Shown here: one piece after another, positions 43,291-53,432 of the stretch
How the letters are laid out: the number at the start of each line of letters is the position of its first letter
Position numbering within the stretch: position 1 is the stretch's first letter
Assembly: GCA_963556145.1 (NCBI GenBank)
Contig: OY744469.1
Location: 6,544,767-6,608,766, forward strand
Reading direction: 5' to 3'
Source of the DNA: Hygrocybe punicea
Lineage: Eukaryota; Basidiomycota; Agaricomycetes; Agaricales; Hygrophoraceae
DNA: 64,000 bases
The notes under the pieces: generated by a model
What the model saw: the letters and a program-made list of their open reading frames with translations, nothing else
Database searches by the model: none
Told to the model about the DNA's origin: nothing
Made by a program: the position numbers and the translations under genes

Positions 43291-44116
43291 TGTATAGTGG
43301 TGTACTGACCGCTGTGTCACGTCTGAGCGCTCATATGCCTGACTTCCGCAGTCTTTTGAAATATTTGTCTGGATTTCAATGTCAGTGGCCTAGCAATTTA
43401 GTTGTTGTCAATATCCTATACCAGTTATATGCTCTCATTTCTGTTTATAAGCCAAACCGTTCACACAATCGAGTTTGGTGATGTCTGAGCCAAATGTCAA
43501 TTGACGCCCACCCTGAACGGCTCTGTAGTACTCCTTTACTAGATGCCGCCCAAAGCAGGTCTCAGACTTGTCAGTGTCGCCCAGCCTGTGGTGTAGTGGC
43601 CGTTGAGGTTGTAAATCCAGTGGGCCTCCTATGGTAAACAAGCACATTTTTGTCGAAATGGCTAAAGAATAAAGTTCTTGACTTTCTATGTTCTTTCAGC
43701 ACCAGGCAACCATATTTTCATTCTCTCTGACCTGTATGTGTTCACCGTTTTCCAGACTCTTGCAATGCTATAACACTGACACATAACCCTGTCCAAGATG
43801 GTGACGGGTGAGGGTAAAACGAAGAAGACAACGTTCCCATCTAATGGCCTTCACTGGTGAACGTGGGACAAGGACTCGAACATACCACTAGCTCTTTGGG
43901 GCCTAGGAAAACAAAGCAAACTGAAACGGACGTATCGGCAGAGGAATCGGTTACACACATCATAGTACAACGATAACCGGGCGAGCCAAAGATAGCAGAG
44001 TCAACAAAGGTGAGAACGATATAGAACGGATGGCGGAGTCAAGTTTAACCATGGGCAGGTGTCGCACAAAAAGTTGAACTACCCTGGAAATCCCCGATGC
44101 AGACAATTAACATATA
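43291..44116. other. intergenic region with a decayed copy of the Zn(II)2Cys6 gene start
   Basis: Bases about 43498-43585 (CAATTGACGCCCAC, CTCCTTTACTAGATGCCGCCCAAA and TCTCAGACTTGTCA) closely resemble 48152-48250, the promoter and first exon of the Zn(II)2Cys6 gene. The copy lacks several codons and soon diverges, so it is a truncated duplicate. A tRNA-like patch near 43594-43640 is not a complete tRNA. Confidence 0.55.
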
Positions 44117-45699
44117 CTATCCATTGTAAGGAGGTGGAGCGCGACCACTGTTCCCCCTCAGGGGTCTAGGCGAAGTCTCCGAAGTTATCACATTATGGAG
44201 AATCGAGACAACCGTCCGCCTTTCCGTAGGGTTGAGCCGAGAAAGGACATCCAAAGCCGTAATCATATCTGAATGCTCATTCTGGGACCCAGCAGATGTT
44301 GGCTGTGTCTGAGGCGGCGGCATGGAAATATCCAAGGGCTCGAAGAGTGTTTCTCGCTGACTGTCTGGTTGCAAACGAGATACATCGTCAACGACTGCCG
44401 TCAGGTTAGACTGGGGACTCGGAGATTCAAGAGCTGTTGATATCCCTTGATTGGATAGGAATGTGACGGGATCAGGCTTTGAGGCCATCAAAGGTGCGAC
44501 GGATGTTAGTGAACCAAGATCTGCAGAAAAGTAACGTGAGAGTCAGCAAAATGATGAATGTTGTGCACGGACTTGATAGCAACGAAGACGGGTTCCAATC
44601 TATGGCAGATTGAGAAAACGTGTGCAGTGGACAATGCGATCGACGTACCAGCAACTGCATCTGAAGTGACCCCCGAACTAGGCCCACTTGCAGGTACAAA
44701 CGGGACTGTCGTCCATTCGGGGTGCTTGGGGGGGTGCCTGGCGGGGTAGGATGTCGCGATAAATTGATCGACTTCTTCCAGCTGAGACTCCCGGCGACTC
44801 CGCGCACAATATAAGGTGATACCGAATATGAGCAAGACTGATGCAATTCCGCCTATGACACCACCAGCAATCACAGGCGCCTTTGATTTGTGTGACGATA
44901 AAGCAGGGTGGAAGGATGCCCCGGCAGAAGATGTAACAGACCGCGATGACGGAAAGGTTGTTGATGATGACGAAAATGCAGGTGTTATCGACGATGGCGG
45001 TGGTGTTGCTGCCGAGATAGCCAGCTCCGGACTGTTGGGGAAAAAAATCAAGATGCCTCGAATTGAGCAGAAGAACATTCCGCACTTGACAGTGATTGTT
45101 GATAGGGAATCGGTAGGGTAAGGAGTGGTTTCGCTGGTCAATCATTCAGCCTCACGACAATGTGAAAATAAACGGTAAACATACCTTGCGATAAATGGTG
45201 TATTCATAGAGAGTGGCGAGGTATTCGATGGGCGCTGAGTGTATGAATTGAATAGCGAAGTGTTGATTGAGGCATAGGCATATGTAGTAGTAATCTTGCG
45301 TAGGCAGGATGATGACGAGCCTGGTTGGACGACGTAGTATCGTTCAAGGCTAGCCTCTACGATGAAGCCATCACCTGAAGGAATGTCGCAGATCCATTCC
45401 AAGTAGCCTACGCCAGGCAAGAGGAAGAGGTCGACGACGAGTTGGCGATCAGGCGTAAGAATATACACATCGAATGGCGGCGGTGACATGTTGTAGTAGA
45501 TGATGACCGGCTCGCATTGAGAGACAATGAGCGGAAACCGGATATCAACGCCACCCAAAACATCGCCTATCTGCACTCCTTCCGTTGGCGAAGACGGTTT
45601 TGTCAACGCAAGCGCTGCCAGGGATATCAAGAACGTCAAGAGCGTCGTAGCCCCCATCGTCGTGCAGGAAGAGGAGCGTGGCTTGTCAAAAGAGTTCAT
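44117..45699 (-). CDS. single-pass membrane protein with Ser/Thr-rich stalk and APPPYNG tail
   Basis: Read on the minus strand, starts at 45699 (or 45657) give a signal peptide (GATTLLTFLISLAALALT). An extracellular domain follows, with RFPLIVSQCEPVIIYYNMS, GVGYLEWICDIP and VQPGSSSSCL. After an intron come a Ser/Thr/Pro-rich stalk, a transmembrane segment (VIAGGVIGGIASVLLIFGI) with a basic CARSRR stop-transfer, and a cytoplasmic tail ending SGRAPPPYNG at 44117. Intron donors are visible near 45183 and 44650. This layout (Ser-rich stalk, Gly-rich TM, PPxY-like end) is common among mushroom cell-surface proteins of unknown function and resembles mucin-like sensors. The PPPY could bind WW domains of ubiquitin ligases. 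Exon limits are approximate. Confidence 0.75.
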
Positions 45700-45762
45700 C
45701 AAAGTCGACCTCCCATGACCAGTTGTTGGTGCCATACATGGTTTCCTTAAATTGGCAACCAA

Positions 45763-46407
45763 GCATCAAAACATGTCATGCCGTACGGTGCTTCCTTTAC
45801 AGCGAATCTGTCCCACACTCCGCTGAAAAACAACACATCACTATCAAGGTCTGCACCGCAATTTTCAAAGCTGAACACTGACAAAAACTTACAGCGATCA
45901 ATACGAAACCATGTTCAAGAAAGTCCCATATGCCGCAGTGCGTCCTAGACCTGTAACCGACCTTGCCTCACGCTGATGGCTCGGCGACAATAGGACCTGT
46001 CGATCTCGTAATGAATTGGGTGAGTGGGAGAATAGCAACGGCAACGCGCACTTTTAAGTACGCCCCTTGGAGATCCCAAGGCTGTGGCGATTGCCAGTGT
46101 GATTCGTCGACATGTAATGTTGGTCTGGTATTCTAACAGGCACTCGCCTTGAACTTTCAAAGGCTTCCCGTGGCAAATGGATCTGTCGCGCATGCCATGC
46201 CGCACGATAGTTATACTGGATGGCGTTCAGAGTCTGAGTGTCTACCAGAGCCACCTAGATCTTGTCCTGGGGAAATCAACCTATATCCGTTAGAAGAGCT
46301 ACGGGACTATTCTTACCTGGAGATTTGAAATTGTTAGTGTAGTGAAGGCCATTGCCAAAATGGTCACCCAAATATGATGACTTGAACGTGAACGTGAACC
46401 TTTCAAC
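45763..46407. other. divergent intergenic region
   Basis: Separates the minus-strand membrane protein gene from the plus-strand gene at 46408. Frames of 66-86 codons on the minus strand (45945-46254) overlap one another and are not recognisable. Confidence 0.45.
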
Positions 46408-47852
46408 ATGTCTTGGTCGTCGTCTTGGTCCCATGAACGACAATACGCTCCACCTGTTTCTCGCGAGTCCTTTTTTCACTCCGGTCGCAGCTTCTATGTC
46501 GAGGTTGACGGCCGCCATCGACATGAAAGAACAGACTCAAAATCTCTCCACGATCTTCTAACTTACACCCAACCTGCACCCCTGCTCACCAAAGCAGGTA
46601 AGATAGCCAAGCGTCAACCCGCCCCACACAAGGATCCGCCTGGCCATTTCTACCGTGCGCAGCTTCTGCATTACGGTCTAAAGGTCATGAAGACAAAAGA
46701 ACCTGCTAAGAAGCAGCTTCTGGCTGCTTTTGTCGGAAATGGAACCATACCTGTGCCGGAGAAGATACTGCAACTAGAAGAAACCCTTCGAAAGGAGTAT
46801 TGCCAGGCAAATGAACTTGCAAAGACGAAGTATGAGGCGGAACAAGAGCTTAGAGAAATTGACGAGGCGAGAAAGCGCCAACAACAACAGAAAGACCGCG
46901 ACGCCATCATGCAGGAGTTTACGGAAACCGACTCGGATAACTTGGAGCGCTCATACGTTCTTGATGGATACGAATCCACCGTGCACGAGATCTCCAGAGA
47001 ACAATTACGCGACGCTATCGCTACTCTTCCAGAGGATCACTTACGCAAGATCTTGGCTAAATTAGTCAACGAGATTCCAGCGTTGGAGCATGCCATGATG
47101 ACAGAAGTCGGGAAACTGAAATGGCTGGAAGATGACGAGACCGAGGCCGAGGGGTCGAAAAAGGCTGTGGGGGCAAACAAAGGAAAGGGAAACCAAAAGG
47201 TACGTATTTACGACGAAGACAGTCCAGGTCTGTTACACTCATTGCCCGATGTCCGGACTTGTAGCCTCAAGAATTGAACACAAAAGAATTGACGGGCCAA
47301 TTTGAGATCGTCGCTCCTTACCTCTCCGAACAATGGCCCGACTATACCATGGCAACAATGACCCTCAAGATTTCCCCGTCATCGACCTCATCGCACCTCT
47401 GGGCATCTTTTGACTTCGGAATAGTAACGGGTATTATTCGCTCATCGATGCCGCCTCCTACCACTACCGGCACCGCTTGCGCCTTTTTCTTGCGGGGTCG
47501 CGAATCAGGTGAAGGGGAAATGTTATTTGGCGAGGACAACAGAGGCAGCCTCACTTTCCTCGGCAACGGTAAAATCAAAGGGACGATGGAGTGGATGGGA
47601 GGTTTCCGGTTTGTTGGAAAGAAGGTGGATCGAGGCAACGTAGTATGGTCGAAGAGTGTACGGGGGTGGAAGTCGAAGTGGAGAGGTTTTAATGAGGGGT
47701 CATATGAGATGGAGAGGGTGGGGAGATGGGGGGGAGGCTTCGGAAGGGAGGTTGAGGACGAGAAGCCGTCGATTTCTGATACCACCGTTGAGGAAGACTC
47801 TGGAGGAGATGAAGATAACGAAGACTTCGACTTCGATGATATGGCATTCTGA
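46408..47852 (+). CDS. unrecognised 459-residue protein
   Basis: Two exons, 46408-47199 and 47265-47852, join in frame across a 65-base intron. The N-terminal third has GHFYRAQLLHYGLKVMKTK and a long charged coiled coil (about residues 115-165, Glu/Lys/Gln-rich). A helical LRDAIATLPEDHLRKILAKL segment follows, then a basic GANKGKGNQK linker. The second exon encodes a probable beta-rich domain (SSHLWASFDFGIVTGIIR, NRGSLTFLGNGKIKGTMEW) and an acidic DFDFDD end. No signal peptide or membrane segment is seen. The coiled coil and charged tails suggest a nuclear or cytoplasmic protein that binds others. I do not recognise the family. Confidence 0.75.
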
Positions 47853-48206
47853 AGGAAAGCTTCCGCCTTGCCTAGGAGCAGGGCACTTATCATTTTGCAT
47901 CCATTGTAAAAGAATTATGTCTTGCAAGTTTTCAGGTTCTATTTTCCTGCCTCTTTCTGCGTATGTGCTGAAAACCAAAGCGGCTTGGATTGGCTTGGCT
48001 ATATGCCGGGAACGCATGGAGAGCAAGAGCACCCATGCAGTTCCCCGTCGAATTGGGAATTGGACGCGCTAAGAGTGCAGTGGGACGCTTTGCGCGAAGT
48101 GTGAAGAGGCGCATCGGGAGGAAAGTGGTGATGAAACGTATGGGAAAAACAATTGACGCCCACAACGCCTTGACTGGGTGTGCCCTTCAAGTTACTCCTT
48201 CACTAC
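47853..48206. other. intergenic region
   Basis: Spacer between the 459-residue protein gene and the Zn(II)2Cys6 gene. Short overlapping frames on both strands show no protein features. CAATTGACGCCCAC at about 48152 begins the segment duplicated at 43498. Confidence 0.45.
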
Positions 48207-48700
48207 ATGCCGCCCAAAGGAAGATCCGAGAAGCGTCTCAGACTTGTCACCTCCTGCGACCACTGGTATGCCTACAGTTGTTTATTCTGTTTCAAACTTT
48301 TTGACGCCTCCTGCCCAGTCATGAACATAAGATCTATTGTTCGGCATCACATCTTGGTCGAAGCGACTCTGCATGCGAGACTTGTATGGATCTGAATCGT
48401 GATTGCACCTACAAGGCTCGGCAGAGGTACCAGGCCCTCAGCCGAACGGTGGCTCGCAGAAAAGAATTCAGAGAGACCCTCATTTCGACTCTGACCAAAA
48501 CGCTTGACCAAGTCATTGCAGAGGCAGAACCAGCGTTGTTCTCAGTGCCACTTGAGAACATCCAGCCAGGGCTGTCGTCGATGGTGGAACGGTCTCTCCT
48601 TCCAACGCTACGTGCTTTCGTACACGAAATTATGGGAGACCATACAGGACCCCCAAGATCAGGCGATGACCTCAAAATCAGGTGTGCTACCATTATCTGA
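48207..48700 (+). CDS. short Zn(II)2Cys6-type transcription factor-like protein
   Basis: Exon 1 is 48207-48265; a 53-base intron (48266-48318, GT-AG) follows; exon 2 runs from 48319. Across the join, cysteines follow C-x2-C-x6-C-x11-C-x2-C-x6-C, exactly the fungal binuclear zinc cluster, then a basic linker (YKARQRYQALSRTVARRK). Only about 105 residues follow, with helices (RETLISTLTKTLDQVIAEAE), far shorter than typical fungal cluster regulators. The stop used here is at 48698-48700. A 27-base GT-AG segment just before it would extend the frame to 48777, but that is shorter than a normal intron. DNA binding is inferred from the cysteine pattern. A decayed copy of the gene start lies at 43.5 kb. 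Confidence 0.65.
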
Positions 48701-48777
48701 TCTTTCAGTCATGGCCAACAGTTTATCAGTGCGCTCATTAACCATGATCGGAGGGAGGATGTTCTAGAGGGATGAAT

Positions 48778-50307
48778 TCATCTCTGCCCATTCTTCAAGA
48801 TCATATATCTCCATGTGCAGTGCACATCTAACCAAGTTCGCCCAAGGTTGGCGGCGAGAATACAGTACAAAAGTTTAGAAAACGTATTATTAATAAGTGC
48901 TTGACACCGTCGCCGATGACATTGATTACTGCTTTCCTCGTGCCGTGAATTCACCATTCTGGCTGCCAATCGTCCGAAGACCCACTACCCCATGGTCACC
49001 CAAGAGAACAGCTGCAGTGAGATTTCCTGTGAAAAAGAGGAAAGATGTGACGGCACATAGCATGAGAATGGCCACCATGCACAGCGCTAGCTCAATGGTC
49101 CCTCGCAGCAGCGAGTGCAAGCGAGGCCACAGCTGCTAAAGAATGCAATATCTGCAACGTGGCGATGAATTTTGTTTCATGGCCCCACACCAGAATCTTC
49201 ATCCTCGAACACAGGCCACATGAGCTGCAGCCTGAAAAAGGGGTTACTTGCTGCATCACTGTGGAAAGGAAAGGTCGAACTAAAGCGGGCCAATGGAAGG
49301 CACAAATGTCTTATCGCCACCACCACCACACCATTCTGCTGTTGCAACCATGGACTGTTTCGGGCGTTCCCTCTGTCGGTCCTCTATCGGTCCAGAGACC
49401 CTAAACAGTATCAAAATGTCAGATTACCATTCTGCTGTTGCAACCATGGAATGTTTCGAGCGTCGTCATCCACCCGTCTATCGGTCCAGAGACCCTTTAA
49501 CAGTGCGCTCACGGTTGTGCTGCTCAATCCCTGTTCGTCCGGAGTTTGCCGTTTCGCCTTGACGGAGTCCTCGGGACAGCTTTACCCAGCCTGATATCGC
49601 GTGATATGCGGGAACCGCCCAGAATTGCCATATCAAAACATCGCACCTGCCCTTTTGTCACTCGACGACTCTGTGGCATAGCTGTACATGTTGAATTAAA
49701 ATGAGCGGTCGTGGTCACCGTTACGTGAGATCGATTGAAGCGAGGTGAGATCGACTGAAGCGAGAAACGAATCGTGATGTGTTTATCTGTGCTGATATTC
49801 TGGATGGGCTTATCGTTGCCTGCACCTGGCACGGCATAGCCAAGGAGTTGAGGAGTTATTGGTAACCACCAGGCCACCCAGCGGCTGGCAGTGATCGGGC
49901 ACGGAGTTGATAGGAGCCTAACATCAGAGGGAAATACCTAGCTGGGCCTACGAAGAATACGTCGGGATGACATGATATAAATGACACGATACCAAGTAGA
50001 TATTGCTGCTTGGCCGGCTGATCGCTGTAAGGTTTAAAAGCAAGGACACGCTAAGGCGGTTCAGTAGAAATCCGACGCACAGATCTGTATGTAATTCGGT
50101 GGGTGTTTAATTCGGTGTGAGTTTGAACCCTGCATGCAGTGGCGGCTGTCCAACAGATTGACTGACAGGTTAGCGCTCAGGTTCGACACGAGGCTCTACC
50201 CGCAGTCGTCCCGCGCTGTGCCTCTTCTCACGAGCAAAAAAAAAAACGGAACGGCGGAGCAGGAGTTTGCAATGATATCTCTCAGCGACGAAAACATTTG
50301 TCCATAG
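48778..50307. other. intergenic region
   Basis: No gene is supported. Frames of 60-140 codons overlap each other. A two-copy tandem repeat at 49331-49495 is listed separately. An A-run of 11 lies near 50237. Confidence 0.45.
49331..49495. repeat. two-copy tandem repeat, 96-base period
   Basis: CCATTCTGCTGTTGCAACC starts at 49331 and again at 49427. Each copy ends with CTATCGGTCCAGAGACCC. The second copy has a small deletion and several substitutions. Confidence 0.85.
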
Positions 50308-50548
50308 CTAGTGTTCCTTAATCGCAACCTTTTCCCCATCCCACAGAAGTAGGTGCCTTGGAAATATCGGAAGCCGCGAACGCTCCTTGTCTGAGGCTGC
50401 TTCCATGGTGAGACGCTTCTTCTGGTCGAGGGAACGGATGAGGTCCTGTATCTGGGGCTCGTCGAAGAAGACCCGGCGCTGCATGGCGAGCTCGCGATCG
50501 TCAGGCCGTGGCAGGGCTGGTTTGGGCTCTGGCGACTGTGGAGGCGGG

Positions 50549-52187
50549 TGTTACGGATCGCTTCTGCAGCGGGCTCCAGCAACAATCAACTTAACAGGGG
50601 ATCGGCTTCCAGAGGGGAGAACAGCAGCTTTCATTGTTGCTTACAGCTAAGACAACACTGCTAAGAAGGGGGGGGTCAAGGTCTAATGTCATTGCGAGCC
50701 GTGGGGGTTACCCAAAACAAGATGAGTCTGCCCCAAGAACCAGACTAAACGTAAAGAAAGGAAAAGAAGAAAAAGTCCGAACCAACAACAAGAACAGTAT
50801 ATATAATGACTGGTCTTGAGGGGAGGTAAATAGAAATACAACCATGAAGCCACAACATGTCCAACTACACCATGTGTTCACCATGAGGCGCACATGAGGC
50901 ATCCTCATGTCGATGTTCTCGCGATCCAACTGGAGGCCCGGGTGTCATTGAGGAATAGAGGGGGTCCGGATGACTCGGATGATTTGTCATCGGATCATGT
51001 GATGTGCAGAATTGCCTATTCGGGGTCTACACTTGCTGTAACAGGCAAGTGCGCAGTCTGGCAAATGCGTTGCACGGTCGGGTCAAAGATGGGTATCGTC
51101 CAATGTGGGATTGGTGATGAGAATGTCATGAGGTGGTGTGGATGTAGTGGCAAGGTTTGCATGAAAGAAAACAAAGGAATGTGTGGAAGGAAAACCAACT
51201 AGGACGGTGGGCTAGTCGAGGTCAGACATGTGAACAGCATAAGCTGTACTGGATGACGATGTCTGTGTCAATGACATATCGAGGGGTGATGTCTTGTCCT
51301 GTCTGTGGAACAATGCAGTCCACCTGATGTCGGTATTCATCCAAGAAAGGGGTGTGGGAGGTATCAAGATGAAAGATGGAAAAGGATAAATGAATGTGGG
51401 TCCAGGTTTCGAGTCATGGCATGAGTGACAAGCTGTGGGAACAAGTCGTCGGGTACTGCATTGAAGCGGTGTCGTGCGAACAATATACGATAGGGGTTGG
51501 TTCACTGTTTGGGAAGTCGTATGGTCTGTGGTCAAAGTCCAAAAGAGTATGCTCCGGCAATGGTCGGATTAGAGAGAACAGTGAAATGTCCCGTGATCGA
51601 GGATTGTCCAGGGCATGCGTGCAGGTGAGGAATGTCGTCGGATTGTCAGGGAGGATGATGGTAGGCACAGAATACGAAAGTGGAAACCATATATCCGGGA
51701 ATGGCAATTGTCAATTACGTGTCGAGATATTGTTGAGGTGGAAGTCAGAAGTATCAATGGCGGAAGGGTTTCGATGCCGATGCCAAAGATAGATCATAAC
51801 AAAGTAGAAACCGATCAGGAAGGTGATGGCAATGCTGCCAATAACAATTACGGTAATGAGCTGTGTCGGGAGTACAGCCATTGTGAATCGGTTTGTCGTG
51901 GGATGAAGTCAACAATATGTCAGGGCGAGGGAAAAGACAATAGCGATGATGTCCGTCGGCAAGGAGACTATTCGGGTACAGCAAGGTAACGTGGGGATGT
52001 GTCCATGGTCGGTCTGGATTGTTCTAGAAGAAGAAAGGAAGAAAAGAGAACAAGGACAAGAATAAACAACAATGTCCAAAAGAAGACAAAAGGTAAAGGA
52101 GAACGAAAAAGGAAGGTATGGTAAAGTGGAATCGTCATCGTGGGTAATGGAGTCGGGATCGGAGTTGCGGAGTTGAAAAACGTAACA
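50549..52187 (-). mobile_element. solo LTR 2, same family as solo LTR 1 in opposite orientation
   Basis: 1639 bases begin TGTTACGGATCGC and end AAAACGTAACA on the plus strand, flanked by GCGGG at 50544-50548 and 52188-52192. It aligns with the reverse complement of 37240-38899 over its length, at roughly 90 percent identity in the parts I compared. There is no internal region. It sits inside the coding sequence of an unrecognised gene. Confidence 0.9.
51711..51881 (-). CDS. 56-residue transmembrane micro-protein encoded in solo LTR 2
   Basis: Counterpart of 37564-37734: ATG at 51881-51879 and TGA at 51713-51711, with no indel over 57 codons. Differences from the first copy are conservative: I13 to V, L27 to F, Y36 to H and D50 to N. 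The upstream frame of copy 1 is lost here because of one inserted base just before the ATG. The hydrophobic segment and HRHRNP stop-transfer are kept. Confidence 0.55.
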   Translation of the reverse strand: MAVLPTQLITVIVIGSIAITFLIGFYFVMIYLWHRHRNPSAIDTSDFHLNNISTRN

Positions 52188-52847
52188 GCGGGAAGGCAAG
52201 GACAGTAGATAGCGTCGCATCCCAGATGGGATCTGGTGCTTGTTGGGCCTGCAGGAAGTAAGCTACGGCGGAATCGATACATGCTAATGAAAGAGAGTTG
52301 TTGCTGCGCTCTGGTGGGAAGGAACGACCTTTCTTACATATGATGTGAGCAACCTGGCAAGCAGGGATTTCAGCCAAAAGGTTCGGTAAGGGGGAGGAGG
52401 GAATAAAAATGCACCTGCTGCCATTCTCTGAGTTCTGCAACAAGTTCGGGAGGACATGAAGAGAGGATCGAATCTATGAGGGAGGCTAGTTCTGGGTGCA
52501 CATTGAGGTCGCATAATACATCGATCTTGAGACGGGGGGATGAATGTCAGGTGCGGGTGATATCACGGTTGGACATCAAACGTACGTTTTGGTCAGGATG
52601 TTGGGGAGGGGGACTGCCGCAGATTATCTGTTGGTGAACTCCTTGAGGAATGACGGCGCATCTGTGTCCGAGGTCCACTCACCTGGAGTATGTTCCGATC
52701 ATGATGAAGAAACTGGAGCTTGTAGGCCTGTCGTCTGGAAAGTAAATCCTGGATGACGAGTGGATGTTTTAGAGGAAAGAGGAATTCAAGGAAGCGACTG
52801 AAGATGGGAGAGGGAGCGACAAGACGTGGAAATGGACTGTAGATCAT

Positions 52848-53389
52848 TGCGAAGGCTGCGAGGCGTCTCAGGCTACTGGGCAAAGCCCGTCCTCACACAT
52901 GCCCTATTTTGAACTAGAACGACTCACCTAGGAACGTTCAACGTTCAATAACGTTTCATCCTGGAAGAATCTCCAAAATCTGTTTCGGTGATAGCCATTA
53001 TTACATGGAATAATTGGGGGTCTCTTGATAAGCCTCTCTCAGGCTTTCTGCCCAAAGAAGCGGTGGCATCGAACCGAGCGATTGGTGAGAGCGTCAGACT
53101 CAAAGCACCACAATCGATTCCACCGACGACTTGGGTTTGTGATAGACCCTTTTGCCGACCCCGTGAAGACGCGGGGAAGACGCGACCCTGTAACCCTGAT
53201 TTGGTATTATGATAATATTTGTTTCCACAACGCACCACGACCACTTGACCACAACGTCGCAGCCCATTCAAGTTGAAACAAATCTCGGGTCTGTGGTATC
53301 GCTGTATCGCTGGAGCACCACAGAACACCAAGATCGGATATGGTCTTCCCGGTAATTACCGGAGCGTCTTGGGGGGGCCCAACTTGAGC
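52848..53389. other. intergenic region upstream of the calcium ATPase gene
   Basis: No gene is supported; minus- and plus-strand frames overlap one another. A tRNA-like word (GAGCGTCAGACTCAAAGC near 53088) lacks the rest of a cloverleaf. Confidence 0.4.
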
Positions 53390-53396
53390 TATAAAA
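53390..53396 (+). promoter_or_regulatory. TATA box of the calcium ATPase gene
   Basis: TATAAAA lies 37 bases before the ATG at 53433, with a C/T-rich stretch (CACCTGTCTCCTGCACTCC) between them. This is a common layout for fungal promoters with short leaders. Confidence 0.6.
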
Positions 53397-53432
53397 TGCA
53401 CCTGTCTCCTGCACTCCAAACATTTCATTCTG

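Larger units (their letters stand above)
50308..52847 (-). pseudogene. unrecognised gene interrupted by solo LTR 2
   Basis: On the minus strand a start at 52847 (or 52883) opens MIYSPFPRLVAPSPIFSRFL, then an intron with GTGAGT donor. A middle exon follows with AEIPACQVAHIICKKGRSF and AVAYFLQAQQAPDPIWDATL, and after the LTR a Pro-rich link and DDRELAMQRRVFFDEPQIQD. The frame ends WDGEKVAIKEH at 50308. Removing the LTR and one GCGGG copy restores an open frame through a Pro-rich stretch. No domain is recognised. The C-terminal helix (LIRSLDQKKRLTMEAASDKE) may be coiled coil. Exon limits are approximate. Confidence 0.6.

Noticed and set aside
43594..43640. tRNA-like sequence (GGTGTAGTGG followed by GGTTGTAAATCC)
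   Set aside because: Has A-box and anticodon-arm resemblance but no B box or acceptor pairing; at most a decayed fragment.
53085..53150. tRNA-like word GAGCGTCAGACTC upstream of the ATPase gene
   Set aside because: No T-arm or acceptor stem could be folded around it.
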